Origin: Gammaproteobacteria bacterium
GTDB taxonomy: Bacteria; Gemmatimonadota; Gemmatimonadetes; Longimicrobiales; Gaopeijiaceae
Direction: 5' to 3'
NCBI GenBank assembly: GCA_028821195.1
Contig: JAPPHB010000132.1
Coordinates: forward strand, 126,190-190,189
Length of the DNA stretch: 64,000 nucleotides
Shown: positions 1-9,895 of the stretch, piece after piece
Layout of the letters: each line of letters starts with the position of its first letter
Position numbering within the stretch: the first letter of the stretch is position 1
The notes under the pieces: model-generated
Databases searched by the model: none
What the model saw: only the letters and a program-made list of their open reading frames with translations
Told to the model about the DNA's origin: nothing
Position numbers and translations under genes: made by a program

Positions 1-1296
1 GGCCTCTTCAAGGAAACCGGCCACGAGAACGCCTATTTCCCCCTGCTCATTCCGATGAGCTTCATCGAGCGCGAGAAGGAGCACGTCGAAGGCTTCAAAC
101 CCGAGCTCGCGGTGGTGAGCCACGCCGGCGGCAAGGAGCTCGATGAGCCCTATGTCGTTCGTCCGACCTCCGAGACCATCATCTACTCGATGTACGCGAA
201 GTGGGTGCAGAGCTACCGCGATCTGCCCCTGCTGCTGAACCAGTGGTGCAACGTGATGCGCTGGGAGCTGCGCACACGGCTCTTTCTGCGGACCTCGGAA
301 TTCCTCTGGCAGGAGGGCCACACCGCACATGCGACGCGGGAAGAAGCCGAAGAGGAGGCACGGCGCATGCTCGGGGTGTACCGCCGGTTCCAGGAGGATT
401 GGATCGCGATGCCCCCGGTCAGCGGGCTCAAGAGCGAATCGGAGAAGTTTGCGGGCGCGGTGCGAAGCTATTCCGTGGAAGCGCTGATGCAGGACAATCG
501 CGCGCTTCAGGCGGGCACCTCCCACTTTCTGGGACAGAATTTCTCGCGCCAGTTCGGCCTCACCTTCCAGAGCGAGGAGGGGCGCGAGGAATACGCCTGG
601 AACACCTCCTGGGGCGTGTCCACGCGCATGGTCGGGGGCATGGTGATGACCCACGGCGACGACAACGGCATCGTCGTGCCGCCGCGGATCGCTCCGGCCC
701 AGGTCGTGGTCGTGCCCATCTGGCGCACGGACGCGCAGCGCGTACTGGTGCTGGAAGAGGCCGACCGCTTCCGCGACCAGCTGGTCGCGGCGGGAGTGCG
801 GGTGCGCATCGACGCCCGCGACCACCTCAACCCGGGAGCCAAGTTCTACGAGTGGGAGCGCAAGGGCGCCCCCTTCCGCGCCGAAATCGGGCCGCGCGAT
901 GTGGCGAAGGGGCAGGTGGTGCTGGCCCGGCGGGTTCCGTTCTCAGGCAGCCAGCGCAAGCGCTTTCTTTCGCGCGAAGAAGCCTTGGCCACCCTGCCGG
1001 CTCTTCTCGACGAATTCCACGAAGAATTGCTCGAGAGCGCCCGCGCGCGCCGCGAAGCCAACTCCCACAGGGGGATCTCGGATCTCGGCGAGCTCAAGGA
1101 GATCCTGGACGCGGGGGCTGGATTGGTGTACACCGGCTGGAGCGGCGACCCCGACGTGGAAGAGAAGGTCAAGCAGGCGACCAGAGCCACGATCCGGGTC
1201 ATCCCCGACGACGAATTCGCGTCGTCCAGCCGGCCGTCGCGGTGCATCGGCGGCGGCGCTGCCAAAATGGAGGTGGCGTGGGCGCGGGCATACTGA
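1..1296 (+). CDS. proS: Prolyl-tRNA synthetase, 5' end cut by window edge
   Basis: Class II prolyl-tRNA synthetase, which charges tRNA-Pro in the cytoplasm. The frame is open from base 1 (GLFKETGHENAYFP) and 431 residues remain, so an N-terminal piece of the catalytic domain lies outside the window. Motif 2 is seen as FLRTSEF at visible residues 95-101, and motif 3 lies in the stretch MVMTHGDDNGIVVPP. No editing insertion separates motifs 2 and 3, and the chain continues into an anticodon-binding domain and ends in ARAY. This is the short archaeal/eukaryotic-like form with its C-terminal Tyr. Only one Cys (RCIGGG) remains in the C-terminal region that carries four zinc ligands in some relatives, so zinc binding there is doubtful. 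lysA starts one base after the stop codon. Confidence 0.95.
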   Translation, partial: GLFKETGHENAYFPLLIPMSFIEREKEHVEGFKPELAVVSHAGGKELDEPYVVRPTSETIIYSMYAKWVQSYRDLPLLLNQWCNVMRWELRTRLFLRTSEFLWQEGHTAHATREEAEEEARRMLGVYRRFQEDWIAMPPVSGLKSESEKFAGAVRSYSVEALMQDNRALQAGTSHFLGQNFSRQFGLTFQSEEGREEYAWNTSWGVSTRMVGGMVMTHGDDNGIVVPPRIAPAQVVVVPIWRTDAQRVLVLEEADRFRDQLVAAGVRVRIDARDHLNPGAKFYEWERKGAPFRAEIGPRDVAKGQVVLARRVPFSGSQRKRFLSREEALATLPALLDEFHEELLESARARREANSHRGISDLGELKEILDAGAGLVYTGWSGDPDVEEKVKQATRATIRVIPDDEFASSSRPSRCIGGGAAKMEVAWARAY

Positions 1297-1297
1297 G

Positions 1298-2551
1298 GTG
1301 ACTCCGCTGGCTCGCTCGGACGGCGTGCTCCGCTGCGGACCGTTCGCCCTCGACGACATCGCCGCTCGCTTCGGGACCCCGCTCTATCTTTATGATGGAG
1401 CCTTGCTGGAAGAAAGGTATCGCACCTTCGAAGCCGCCTTCGCGGGCGCCCGCCTGCTCGTGGCGTACTCGGTCAAGGCCAACGGCAACCTGGCGCTCCT
1501 CAACCGCCTGGCCCGTCTCGGTTCCGGCGCCGACATCGTGAGCGGAGGAGAGCTGGCGCGCGCCCTTGAGGCAGGGATACCGGCAAAGCGGATCGTGTTC
1601 GCCGGTGCAGGCAAGAGCGAGGAGGAGCTGGGCGCCGGGCTGGAAGCCGGAATCTACGGGTTCAACGTCGAGAGCCGTGAGGAGCTGCATCTGCTCGAAC
1701 GCATCGCCGTCCGGCGGGGTGTGCGCGCCCGCATCGCGCTGCGAGTGAACCTGGACATCGCCTCGCCCACGCCTCACGAGTACACGCGCACGGGGCACGC
1801 CGGCACCAAATTCGGGGTTCCCGCCGACGAGATCATGGACCTCTATCGATGGGCGGCCTCCCGGGCCGCGCTGCGGGTCGCGGGCATCGCAGTCCACATC
1901 GGGTCGCAGATCGTGGACGCCGAACCGTACGAACGCGCCGCGCGCGAGATCTTCGCCCTGGAGCGGGCGCTTTCCGATGAGGGCATCCCGCTCGAGTACG
2001 TCGATCTGGGTGGTGGGTTCGGGGTCGCCTACGGAGACGACTCCGAGATCGATCTCGCGCGCGTCGCCGCAGCGGTCCTGCCTGCCGTAAGACGGCGCGG
2101 CCTGCGGCTGATACTGGAGCCGGGCCGCTTCATCGTCGGCGAATCCGGGACGCTCATCGTGCGCGTGCTGTACGTCAAGCGATCCGGAAACAAGACCTTC
2201 GTGATCACGGACGGGGGCATGACCGAGCTGCTGCGCCCCAGTCACTACGGCGGGTATCACCAGGTCGAGCCGGTGCGCGCGCGTCCGGGCGCGGCGGTGG
2301 TAGTGACCGACGTGGTGGGCCCCGTGTGCGAGGATGGCGACTTTCTCGCGCGCGACCGCGCCATCGAGCTGCCTGCCGCGGGCGATCTCATGGTGGTGCG
2401 GACCGCGGGCGCCTACGGTTTCTCCATGGCCTCGAACTACAACAGCCGCCTGCGCCCGGCGGAAGTGCTGGTTGCCGGCGGCGGACTTCACCTGATCCGG
2501 CGGCGGGAGACCTTCGCCGATCTGATTCGGGGGGAGAGGATCCCGGCATGA
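1298..2551 (+). CDS. lysA: Diaminopimelate decarboxylase
   Basis: Catalyses the last step of lysine synthesis, decarboxylating meso-diaminopimelate to L-lysine with PLP. The product is 417 residues, normal for the family. YSVKAN holds the PLP lysine (K60), followed by HIGSQ near residue 200, GGGFG near 247, EPGR near 275, and CEDGD near 343, where the Cys comes from the partner subunit's active site. The C-terminal [13 protein letters not shown] is also typical. I chose the GTG at 1298, one base after the proS stop, because the homology begins just behind it; the same frame is open further upstream but that part lies inside proS and has no homology. The stop overlaps the guaA start (ATGA), so the two genes are probably translated together. 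Confidence 0.95.
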   Translation: MTPLARSDGVLRCGPFALDDIAARFGTPLYLYDGALLEERYRTFEAAFAGARLLVAYSVKANGNLALLNRLARLGSGADIVSGGELARALEAGIPAKRIVFAGAGKSEEELGAGLEAGIYGFNVESREELHLLERIAVRRGVRARIALRVNLDIASPTPHEYTRTGHAGTKFGVPADEIMDLYRWAASRAALRVAGIAVHIGSQIVDAEPYERAAREIFALERALSDEGIPLEYVDLGGGFGVAYGDDSEIDLARVAAAVLPAVRRRGLRLILEPGRFIVGESGTLIVRVLYVKRSGNKTFVITDGGMTELLRPSHYGGYHQVEPVRARPGAAVVVTDVVGPVCEDGDFLARDRAIELPAAGDLMVVRTAGAYGFSMASNYNSRLRPAEVLVAGGGLHLIRRRETFADLIRGERIPA

Positions 2552-4104
2552 CCCTCACCAGGCCGCGCGACCGGGTTCTGATCCTCGACTACGGATCGCA
2601 GTTCACCCAGCTCATCGCGCGCCGCGTCCGCGAGGAGCGGGTCTTCTGCGAGATCCACCCGCCGACCCGGTCCGTGGAGTGGATCCGGAGCTGGGCGCCC
2701 AGCGCGATCGTGCTCTCGGGTGGGCCGTCCTCGGTCTACGAGGAAGATGGCCCGGGGGTGGAGCCGGAGCTGTTGCACATGGATGTTCCGGTTCTCGGAA
2801 TCTGCTACGGCATGCAACTGATCGCCGAACTGGAGGGTGGACGGGTGGAGTACGGCAAGCGCGAGTACGGACGAGCCGAGCTGCGCCTGAGGGAAGCGGA
2901 AGGCCTGTTCGCGGGATTCGCGCGCGAACATCCCGTCACGGTCTGGTGTTCACACGGCGACCATGTGGACCAGCCTCCGGAAGGGTATCGCGTCGTCGCT
3001 TCCACCGAAGGCCTCCCGGTGGCCGCGTTCCGGGCCGAGGACCGGGCCATCTACGGAGTGCAGTTTCATCCGGAAGTCGCGCATACCCCCGAGGGCGACC
3101 GGATGCTCTCCAATTTCCTCTTCCGCGTCGCCGGCTGCCGTCCGAGCTGGACGGCGAGCGCGTTCGTCGAAGAGAGCATCGCCGCCATCCGCGAGCAAGC
3201 GGGGAGCCGGTCCGTCATCTGCGGCCTCTCGGGCGGGGTCGATTCCTCGGTCGCGGCCACCCTGGTGCATCGGGCGCTCGGCGACCGCCTGACCTGCATC
3301 TTCGTGGACAACGGGCTCCTCCGGAAGGGCGAACGCGAGGGCGTGGAGCGCACCTTCCGCAGGCACATGGGGATGGAGCTTCTGGTCGCCGACGCGCGCG
3401 AAGAGTTCCTCGAAGGGCTGGCCGGGGTCGACGATCCCGAGCGCAAGCGCCGGATCATCGGCGGGATCTTCATCCGGGTGTTCGAACGCACGGCGCGAGA
3501 GGCCGGCAAGGACGCGTCCCTGCTGGTGCAGGGCACGCTCTATCCGGATGTCATCGAGTCCCTCTCCGTGCGGGGACCGTCCGCAACCATCAAGACCCAT
3601 CACAATGTGGGCGGGCTTCCGGACGACATGCCGTTCGAGCTGATAGAGCCGCTCCGCGAGCTGTTCAAGGATGAAGTGCGCCGGGTGGGGCAGGAGCTGG
3701 GGCTCTCGGAGGCGTTCGTGGCGCGCCATCCCTTCCCGGGCCCGGGGCTTGCCGTGCGCATCCTGGGCGAAGTCACGTGGGAGCGGCTGGAGGTATTGCG
3801 CGACGCGGACGCCATCTTCCTGGAGGAGATCCGTGCCGCCGGGCTCTACGACGAGATCTGGCAGGCGTTTGCGGTACTCCTGCCGGTGCGGTCCGTGGGC
3901 GTGATGGGCGACGCGCGCACCTACGAGTGCGCGGTGACGCTGCGCGCCGTGACCTCGCGCGACGGCATGACAGCCGACTGGTACCGGTTTCCGCCGGAAG
4001 TGCTGGCGCGCGCCTCCACCCGCATCATCAACGAGGTCGCGGGGGTGAACCGCGTGGCCTACGACATCAGCTCCAAGCCCCCGGCCACCATCGAGTGGGA
4101 GTGA
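2548..4104 (+). CDS. guaA: GMP synthase (glutamine-hydrolysing)
   Basis: Converts XMP to GMP using glutamine and ATP, the final step of guanine nucleotide synthesis. The product is 518 residues, the usual length. The class I glutamine amidotransferase domain has nucleophile C86 in GICYGMQ and the catalytic pair H174/E176 in FHPE. The ATP pyrophosphatase P-loop is SGGVDSS at residues 228-234, and the GMP synthase dimerisation domain ends in PPATIEWE. The ATG overlaps the lysA stop by four bases. It faces the small lipoprotein gene on the opposite strand across only 31 bases, with no obvious terminator hairpin between them. Confidence 0.97.
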   Translation: MTLTRPRDRVLILDYGSQFTQLIARRVREERVFCEIHPPTRSVEWIRSWAPSAIVLSGGPSSVYEEDGPGVEPELLHMDVPVLGICYGMQLIAELEGGRVEYGKREYGRAELRLREAEGLFAGFAREHPVTVWCSHGDHVDQPPEGYRVVASTEGLPVAAFRAEDRAIYGVQFHPEVAHTPEGDRMLSNFLFRVAGCRPSWTASAFVEESIAAIREQAGSRSVICGLSGGVDSSVAATLVHRALGDRLTCIFVDNGLLRKGEREGVERTFRRHMGMELLVADAREEFLEGLAGVDDPERKRRIIGGIFIRVFERTAREAGKDASLLVQGTLYPDVIESLSVRGPSATIKTHHNVGGLPDDMPFELIEPLRELFKDEVRRVGQELGLSEAFVARHPFPGPGLAVRILGEVTWERLEVLRDADAIFLEEIRAAGLYDEIWQAFAVLLPVRSVGVMGDARTYECAVTLRAVTSRDGMTADWYRFPPEVLARASTRIINEVAGVNRVAYDISSKPPATIEWE

Positions 4105-4135
4105 GGAGGACGGGCTTTGCTCGCTCCCGCGGAGA

Positions 4136-4489
4136 TCAGGACGCGGGAGCTGGGTCGTCTTCGGTGCGCAGGGCCCGGAGCGTGTCGTCGATCTCGGCCC
4201 ACACTTCGACCATGAACTCCAGGCGGGCCCCGTGGACGTCGACGTAGTCGAGCAAATCGGCCTCGGTGACCCCATTGGACTCCAGGATCTCCGCCTTCGC
4301 TTCGGGGTCGACCCGACCATCGGGTGAATGGAGCGCCGCCGTGCGCAGCTCCACATAGGTGCCTACGAAGACGTCCCGGGAGATCGTCCCCGCCGCGTCG
4401 CGCGCCTGGTCGCCGCCGCACGCGAACAGGAGGCACAGCAAGCCGCCTTCCAACAGCCTGCGCGCTCCGCCGGCCCTCGAAGGTGTCAT
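4136..4489 (-). CDS. Small lipoprotein coupled to OPT transporter, unknown function
   Basis: Predicted lipoprotein of 117 residues. An N-terminal hydrophobic stretch ends at LLFAC, so Cys24 is the probable lipidation site. Phe at position -2 of the lipobox is atypical. The mature part is acidic and helical in character (SRDVFVGTYVELR, VTEADLLDYVDVHG, LEFMVEVWAEIDD). It loosely resembles small DUF4296-like lipoproteins of the FCB group, but I cannot assign it firmly. Its ATG overlaps the stop of the upstream OPT transporter gene by four bases, so the two are translationally coupled. An accessory role at the transporter is a guess from context only. Confidence 0.75.
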   Translation of the reverse strand: MTPSRAGGARRLLEGGLLCLLFACGGDQARDAAGTISRDVFVGTYVELRTAALHSPDGRVDPEAKAEILESNGVTEADLLDYVDVHGARLEFMVEVWAEIDDTLRALRTEDDPAPAS

Positions 4490-6483
4490 GCCTCGCGAGC
4501 CTCTCCGCTGGTAGCCGCACGCCAGAGGAGCAGGCAGAGCCCCGCGAAGATGAGCGTGCCGACCAGCTCGGAGAAACCGGTGAAGAGCCCCGCGTACCAC
4601 TCGTGGCCGACGATCCACTGTGAAGCCCGCGAGGGATCGCCGGTCACCTGGGTGACCAGGTAGATCGCGCCCCCGATCAGCACCCCCACCAGGGCCGCCC
4701 CGGCGATCAGACCGGAGCCGAACAGAACGCCCCGCTCGCGCTGCTCGGCGAGCCGGTCTCCGCCGTTGTCCGGGCCCGCATAGCGCCGGGTCAGCGCGCG
4801 CCGCATCATGCCCCCCACGAAGATCGGGGTCATCAGCGAAACCGGCAGATACAGCCCCACCGCGAACGCCAGCGAGGGCAGCTTCAGTCCGAACTCGACG
4901 ACGGCGGCCAGCGCCATGCCGGCGATGACGAACATCCAGGGCAGGGTATCGGCCAGCACGCCGTCCACGACCAGCTTCATCAGGTTCGCCTGGGGCGCTG
5001 CCAGCTCCGCTCCGCCGATTCCGTAGGATTCGTTGAGGACGATGAGCACGCCGCCCATCACCGCCGCGCTGGTGATCACCCCGATCAGCTCGCCGATTTG
5101 CTGCGAGCGCGGAGTGGCTCCCAACAGGAATCCCGTCTTGAGATCCTGTGAGGTGTCCCCCGCGATCGCCGCCGAAATGCACACCACTGCACCCACCGCC
5201 AGCACCGCGACCTTGGAGGCGGCGGTACCGTCGTTCAGTCCCAGCCCCACCCAGATGAGCGAGGTGAGCAGCAGGGCGGCGATGGTCATTCCCGAAACCG
5301 GATTGGACGAGGAGCCGATCAGCCCCACGATGCGCGAGGACACCGTCACGAAGAAGAAGCTGAAGAGCACGATCAGGACCGCACCCAGCAGGTTCACCGG
5401 GACGCCCGGCCAGAGCCAGAGGGCCACCGCCAGCAGCGGGGCCAGCGTGAAAACGAAGCGCATGGACAGATCCCGCTGCGTGCGGGAAGTCGGTCCGCCG
5501 GCGCCTCCCATGCCGCCCAGCCCCAGCTTGAAGCTCTCGACCATGGTGGGCAGCGACTTGAGGAGGGTCGCGATGCCCCCGAAGGCCACCGCTCCGGCGC
5601 CGACGTAGCGGATGTAGTTGCTCCATATCTCCGCGGACCCCAGCTCCGCCATCGGGACCGTGCCCGGGTACACGATGTCGTTCCCGCCCCACGCGTTGAT
5701 CACCGGGATCAGGATCAGCCAGGCCAGCGCGCTCCCCGAGAACATGATGGTGGCGATGCGCGGTCCGATGATGAACCCGACGCCCAGCAGCTCGGGAGTG
5801 AAGTCTCCCCCGATCTGGGCCTTGCCCGGAAGAGGCGCCGCCGGCGACTCGTTCCAGAGCGAGAGCCCGCGGGGGTTGGCCAGCGCCTGGTAGACGGCGC
5901 CGACGCCGAGGCCGGCGAAGAGGAGGCGAGCCTTGCCTCCCCCCACGTCCCCGGCCACCTGCACCTCCGCGCACGCAGTGCCCTCGGGATAGGGCAGCTT
6001 GCCGTGCTCGCGCGAAATGAGGTAGGAGCGCAGGGGAATCATGAACAGCACGCCCAGCATTCCGCCGAAGAGCGCGATCACCGTGATCTGTGTGACGCTC
6101 ACCAGGATGGCGGGGTCTTCGCGCGCCCAAAGGAAGAGCGCGGGGAGTGTAAAGATGACCCCGGCCGCCAGCGACTCTCCCGCCGACCCCACCGTCTGCA
6201 CCATGTTGGACTCGAGAATGGTGCCGCCCCAGATGCGGAAGATGGCCACCGCCATGACCGCCGCGGGGATCGAGGCGCTCACCGTGAGCCCGACGCGCAG
6301 CCCCAGGTAGGCGTTGGCGGCGCCGAACACGATGCCCAGAACCGCTCCGATCAGCACGGCCCGGGGCGTGAACTCGAGGATCTGCTCGCGTGCGCCGACG
6401 TAGGGGCGGTACTGGTCGCCCGGCAGGGTCTCGTAGGCCTGAGGAGGGAGCCCGCCACGGGGCCCGGGATCGACTGTCGCCAC
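4486..6483 (-). CDS. OPT-family oligopeptide transporter
   Basis: Integral membrane transporter of the oligopeptide (OPT) superfamily, about 665 residues with many hydrophobic segments along the whole length. The stretch NMVQTVGSAGESLAAGVIF near the N-terminus is a conserved signature of the bacterial OPT branch. The substrate is probably a small peptide or metal-peptide complex, but the sequence does not tell which. I chose the GTG at 6483 because GGAGG (6489-6493) sits five bases upstream. A TTG at 6549 would add 22 residues, but it lies in the perfect hexamer TTGACA, which looks more like a -35 element. The downstream lipoprotein gene overlaps the stop. Confidence 0.85.
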   Translation of the reverse strand: MATVDPGPRGGLPPQAYETLPGDQYRPYVGAREQILEFTPRAVLIGAVLGIVFGAANAYLGLRVGLTVSASIPAAVMAVAIFRIWGGTILESNMVQTVGSAGESLAAGVIFTLPALFLWAREDPAILVSVTQITVIALFGGMLGVLFMIPLRSYLISREHGKLPYPEGTACAEVQVAGDVGGGKARLLFAGLGVGAVYQALANPRGLSLWNESPAAPLPGKAQIGGDFTPELLGVGFIIGPRIATIMFSGSALAWLILIPVINAWGGNDIVYPGTVPMAELGSAEIWSNYIRYVGAGAVAFGGIATLLKSLPTMVESFKLGLGGMGGAGGPTSRTQRDLSMRFVFTLAPLLAVALWLWPGVPVNLLGAVLIVLFSFFFVTVSSRIVGLIGSSSNPVSGMTIAALLLTSLIWVGLGLNDGTAASKVAVLAVGAVVCISAAIAGDTSQDLKTGFLLGATPRSQQIGELIGVITSAAVMGGVLIVLNESYGIGGAELAAPQANLMKLVVDGVLADTLPWMFVIAGMALAAVVEFGLKLPSLAFAVGLYLPVSLMTPIFVGGMMRRALTRRYAGPDNGGDRLAEQRERGVLFGSGLIAGAALVGVLIGGAIYLVTQVTGDPSRASQWIVGHEWYAGLFTGFSELVGTLIFAGLCLLLWRAATSGEAREA

Positions 6484-6488
6484 TCTTT

Positions 6489-6493
6489 CCTCC
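6489..6493 (-). promoter_or_regulatory. Ribosome binding site deciding the OPT transporter start
   Basis: GGAGG on the minus strand with a five-base spacer (aaaga) to a GTG codon at 6483. This favours the shorter protein over the TTG start at 6549, which has no such site. Confidence 0.6.
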
Positions 6494-6692
6494 AGCCACG
6501 GGTTACGCGGAACCCGGGCAACGTGGATCGCGCCTTCTCGGCTTGTCAAGCGCGCGAACGGGGGAGGCCGAGCCGGCTGGAACTGGCTACACCGGGGCCT
6601 CCGCGGATGGTCCGAATCTTGAACTTCAGGGGGTGGGCGGATGCCCGGAAGGACCGGCGCGCCCGAGGATGCAACGGGATTTCGTCACCGAA

Positions 6693-6711
6693 GTCTGCCA
6701 AAATGGCAGAC
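6693..6711. promoter_or_regulatory. Palindromic operator candidate 1 upstream of clpB
   Basis: Perfect 8-3-8 inverted repeat GTCTGCCAAAATGGCAGAC. It shares the core TCTGCCA-N3-TGGCAGA with a second copy whose centre is 42 bp further on. Two copies spaced about four helical turns apart just ahead of a chaperone gene suggest paired binding of a dimeric repressor. The regulator is not known to me. Confidence 0.6.
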
Positions 6712-6735
6712 ATACGCCGCACAGAAGTGAGCGAA

Positions 6736-6752
6736 TCTGCCAAGATGGCAGA
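6736..6752. promoter_or_regulatory. Palindromic operator candidate 2 upstream of clpB
   Basis: Perfect 7-3-7 inverted repeat TCTGCCAAGATGGCAGA, differing from copy 1 only in the central triplet and the outermost pair. It lies 36 bases before the clpB start codon, so a bound protein would block transcription or early elongation. Confidence 0.6.
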
Positions 6753-6788
6753 CACGCCTTGCACGACCACACGCGGAGGGAATATCAG

Positions 6789-9383
6789 ATGATCGAAATC
6801 GACCGCTTGACGGTGAAGGCGGCCGAGGCGCTGCGGGCCGCCATCACGGACGCCGGACGGCGCCGGAGCGCGGAGGTCTACGGCATCCACCTCCTCGACG
6901 CCCTCCTCCGCCAGGAAGAGGGCATCGTCACGCCGATCCTGGACAAGATCGGAGTTTCCGCCCCCGTGGTCGGCGAGCGGGTGCAGGCCGCACTCGACGG
7001 ACTGGGCCGCGTCTCGGGGGGATCGGATGCGCGCGTGAACCGCGATCTCGCGCGCGCTCTCTCCGCGGCCGAGCGCCACGCCGCGGAGCTCGGGGACGAC
7101 TACGTGTCGACCGAGCACCTCCTGCTCGGGCTCACCGTCGAGAAGGACGACGCCGGCGAGATCCTGCGGTCGGCGGGCGCCACGGAGGAGCGGGTTCTGG
7201 AGGCACTGTCGGCGGTCCGCGGCAGCCACCGGGTCACCGACCAGACCCCGGAGGACCGGTATCAGGCCCTCGCGCGCTACAGCCGCGACCTGACCGCGCT
7301 GGCGCGCCGCGGCAAGCTGGACCCGGTCATCGGCAGGGACGTCGAGATTCGCAGGGTGATCAAGGTGCTCGCCCGCCGCACCAAGAACAATCCGGTGCTC
7401 ATCGGCGAGCCAGGGGTGGGAAAGACCGCCATCGCCGAGGGCCTGGCCCAGCGCATCGTGGCCGGCGACGTCCCCGGCGCGCTGGCGGAAAAGACCTTCC
7501 TGTCTCTGGACATTTCGGCCATGCTCGCCGGTGCCAAGTACCGCGGCGAGTTCGAAGAGCGCATGAAGGCCGTGCTGAAGGAGATCTCCGACGCCGAGGG
7601 CCGCTTCGTCATGTTCGTCGACGAGCTGCACACGGTCGTCGGCGCCGGCGCCGCGGAAGGGGCGGTGGACGCCGGCAACATGATGAAGCCGCTGCTGGCA
7701 CGGGGCGCCCTGCGCATGGTGGGCGCGACCACCCTCGACGAATACCGGAAGCACATCGAGAAGGACCCTGCCCTGGAGCGGCGCTTCCAGCCCGTGTACG
7801 TGGCGCCGCCGTCGGTGGAGGACACGATCGCCATCCTGAGAGGCCTCAAGGAGCGTTACGAGGTGCACCACGGCGTGCGCATCCGCGACGACGCCCTGGT
7901 CGCGGCGGCCCGGCTGTCCGACCGCTACATCGGGGGCCGTTTCCTGCCAGACAAGGCGATCGACCTCATGGACGAGGCCGGCAGCCGGCTCCAGATCGAG
8001 ATCGACTCCCTGCCCACCGAAATCGACCAGGTCGAACGGCGCGCCATTCAGCTCGAGATCGAGCGCCAGGCTCTGGAGGACGAGCACGACGACCCCGGCG
8101 CGCGGGAACGCCTCGCGCGCATCCGCCTGGAGCTGGCCGAGTTGAGGGAACGCAGCTCCAGCATGAAAGCCGGGTGGCAGGCGGAACGGGACGCCATCGA
8201 CCGCCTGAAGACGCTCAAGGAGGAGGCGGACGCGCTCCGCACCGAATCCGGGCGTGCGAAGCGGACCGGCAACCTTCAGCGGGCCGCCGAGATCGACTAC
8301 GGCGAGCTCCCGGCGCTCGGCACCTCGCTCAGGCTGGCGGAGCAGCGGCTGGCGGAGCTGCAGGCGGGCGGCACCTGGCTGCGGGAGGAGGTGGACGCCG
8401 ACGACATCGCCGCGGTCGTCGCGGAATGGACGGGGATTCCGGTGGCGAGCCTGGTGGAATCGGAGAGGGAGCGGCTGGTTCGCCTGGAGGCGCTGCTCGG
8501 CGGACGTGTGATCGGACAGGAGGAGGCGCTCGCGGCCGTCTCGAACGCGGTACGCCGTTCAAGGGCCGGGCTTCAGGATCCCGACCGGCCCATCGGATCG
8601 TTCATCTTCCTGGGTCCGACCGGGGTGGGGAAGACCGAGACCGCGCGCGCGCTGGCCGAATTCCTCTTCGACGACGAGCGCGCGATGGTGCGCCTCGACA
8701 TGTCGGAGTACATGGAGAAGCACGCCGTGTCGCGGCTGCTGGGCGCGCCTCCCGGCTACGTGGGCTACGACGAAGGCGGCCAGCTGACCGAAGCCGTGCG
8801 CCGGCGCCCGCACGCCGTCATCCTGTTCGACGAAATCGAGAAGGCGCACTCCGACATCTTCAACGTCCTGCTTCAGATTCTCGACGACGGCAGGCTGACC
8901 GACTCCCGGGGCCACACGGTCGATTTCCGCAATGCGGTGATCATCATGACCTCCAACCTGGGCAGTCACTACATCCTGAGGCACGCCGGCACCGATCCCT
9001 GGGAAGAGGTGGAGACGACCGTCACCCGGGAGTTGCGGCAACATTTCCGTCCGGAGTTTCTGAACAGAGTGGACGACATTGTTCTCTTTCGGCCATTGGA
9101 CCGGGCCTCGATCCGCGCGATCGTTGATCTGCAGCTCGCCCGGGTGCAGGCGCTGGCCGGCGAGCTGGGCATTACGCTCGAGGTCGCGCCCGAAGTCCGG
9201 GAGCTGCTCGCGAAGGAGGGCTACGATCCCGCGTTCGGCGCGCGTCCGCTGCGGCGCGTCATTCAGCGTCTCGTCCAGGACCCCCTTGCCATGTCGCTGC
9301 TCGAGCAAGATCCGGGGAAATCCGCGACCATTCGCGTGGTCCCCGCGGCGGGCGCCGCCGGCGTGGCCTTCGAACGGGCGTGA
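6789..9383 (+). CDS. clpB: ATP-dependent chaperone ClpB (Hsp100 disaggregase)
   Basis: Hexameric AAA+ disaggregase that rescues aggregated proteins together with DnaK. The product is 864 residues. Order: Clp N-domain (about 1-145); first AAA+ module with Walker A GEPGVGKT at 206-213 and Walker B VMFVDEL at 274-280; coiled-coil middle domain about 405-525; second AAA+ module with GPTGVGKT at 609-616 and the FDEIEKAH Walker B; and a C-terminal D2-small domain. The long middle domain separates ClpB from ClpA, ClpC and ClpX. The ATG is preceded by GGAGGG at eight bases; the frame is open further upstream but has no homology. Regulation is probably through the paired palindromes upstream. The stop overlaps the GTG of the next gene. 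Confidence 0.96.
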   Translation: MIEIDRLTVKAAEALRAAITDAGRRRSAEVYGIHLLDALLRQEEGIVTPILDKIGVSAPVVGERVQAALDGLGRVSGGSDARVNRDLARALSAAERHAAELGDDYVSTEHLLLGLTVEKDDAGEILRSAGATEERVLEALSAVRGSHRVTDQTPEDRYQALARYSRDLTALARRGKLDPVIGRDVEIRRVIKVLARRTKNNPVLIGEPGVGKTAIAEGLAQRIVAGDVPGALAEKTFLSLDISAMLAGAKYRGEFEERMKAVLKEISDAEGRFVMFVDELHTVVGAGAAEGAVDAGNMMKPLLARGALRMVGATTLDEYRKHIEKDPALERRFQPVYVAPPSVEDTIAILRGLKERYEVHHGVRIRDDALVAAARLSDRYIGGRFLPDKAIDLMDEAGSRLQIEIDSLPTEIDQVERRAIQLEIERQALEDEHDDPGARERLARIRLELAELRERSSSMKAGWQAERDAIDRLKTLKEEADALRTESGRAKRTGNLQRAAEIDYGELPALGTSLRLAEQRLAELQAGGTWLREEVDADDIAAVVAEWTGIPVASLVESERERLVRLEALLGGRVIGQEEALAAVSNAVRRSRAGLQDPDRPIGSFIFLGPTGVGKTETARALAEFLFDDERAMVRLDMSEYMEKHAVSRLLGAPPGYVGYDEGGQLTEAVRRRPHAVILFDEIEKAHSDIFNVLLQILDDGRLTDSRGHTVDFRNAVIIMTSNLGSHYILRHAGTDPWEEVETTVTRELRQHFRPEFLNRVDDIVLFRPLDRASIRAIVDLQLARVQALAGELGITLEVAPEVRELLAKEGYDPAFGARPLRRVIQRLVQDPLAMSLLEQDPGKSATIRVVPAAGAAGVAFERA

Positions 9384-9895
9384 GCGGGCCGGTCCGCCGG
9401 GTTGGCGCAGCCGTGATCGGCTGGTCGGCGGCTCTGCTGGCCGCGGGGTGCGCAAGCTCCCCGCCGCTGCCTCCGGCTGCGCAGGACGCCAGCCCCCTTC
9501 GCGCCGCGGAACGTTTTCTGGACGCGGCCAACCGACGGGACCTCGACGCGATGGCGCACGCGTTCGGCACCGACGGGGGATCCATCGCCGACACCGGCGG
9601 AGGATTGGGCTGCGGACTCCGCCGGGTAGCATCCTGGCTGGGAGCCGCGGACCGCTGCCCGACCCGGCAGGAGGTCGAGGTTCGCATGTATGCCCTCGCG
9701 GCAGTGCTGCGGCACGACGGCTATGAGGTGACCGCCACGGAGCCGGTCCCGGGTCGCGATCGGCCCGTCACCCGGGTATCCGTCGAGGTTCGACGGGGAG
9801 AGCGGATCCATCGCGATGTCGGAGTGTTCGTGATCAGCACTGCGTCGGGGTGGCTCGTAGAGTCGGTCGAACTGGAGAAGATCACCGGGCGCTGA
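9380..9895 (+). CDS. Putative lipoprotein, NTF2-like fold possible
   Basis: Protein of 171 residues with a signal sequence ending LLAAGC, so Cys24 is the probable lipid anchor. After a Pro/Ala-rich linker comes a domain starting AAERFLDAANRRDLDAMAHAFG, whose pattern resembles NTF2-like (SnoaL-type) folds, followed by beta-rich sequence. No catalytic residues can be named. The GTG start overlaps the clpB stop (GTGA), so it is probably co-translated. Its 3' end overlaps the convergent epimerase gene by 14 bases. Confidence 0.75.
   Translation: MSGPVRRVGAAVIGWSAALLAAGCASSPPLPPAAQDASPLRAAERFLDAANRRDLDAMAHAFGTDGGSIADTGGGLGCGLRRVASWLGAADRCPTRQEVEVRMYALAAVLRHDGYEVTATEPVPGRDRPVTRVSVEVRRGERIHRDVGVFVISTASGWLVESVELEKITGR

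Larger units (their letters stand above)
6484..6788. other. Divergent control region between OPT transporter and clpB
   Basis: About 305 bases without a gene. On the transporter side there is a perfect TTGACA hexamer on the minus strand (6549-6544), but no convincing -10 behind it. On the clpB side there are two near-identical palindromes (6693-6711 and 6736-6752) and a good ribosome binding site, GGAGGG at 6775-6780, eight bases before the clpB ATG. CTTGAA at 6618-6623 recalls a heat-shock sigma -35, but no matching -10 follows. I see no CIRCE, HAIR or CtsR element. Confidence 0.6.

Noticed and set aside
6484..6549. TTG at 6549 as start of the OPT transporter
   Set aside because: It sits in a perfect TTGACA hexamer and lacks a ribosome binding site; the GTG at 6483 has GGAGG five bases upstream.
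6746..6764. Sigma-54 promoter (TGGCA...TTGCA) upstream of clpB
   Set aside because: GG and GC are 12 bases apart instead of 10, and the TGGCA belongs to the palindrome.
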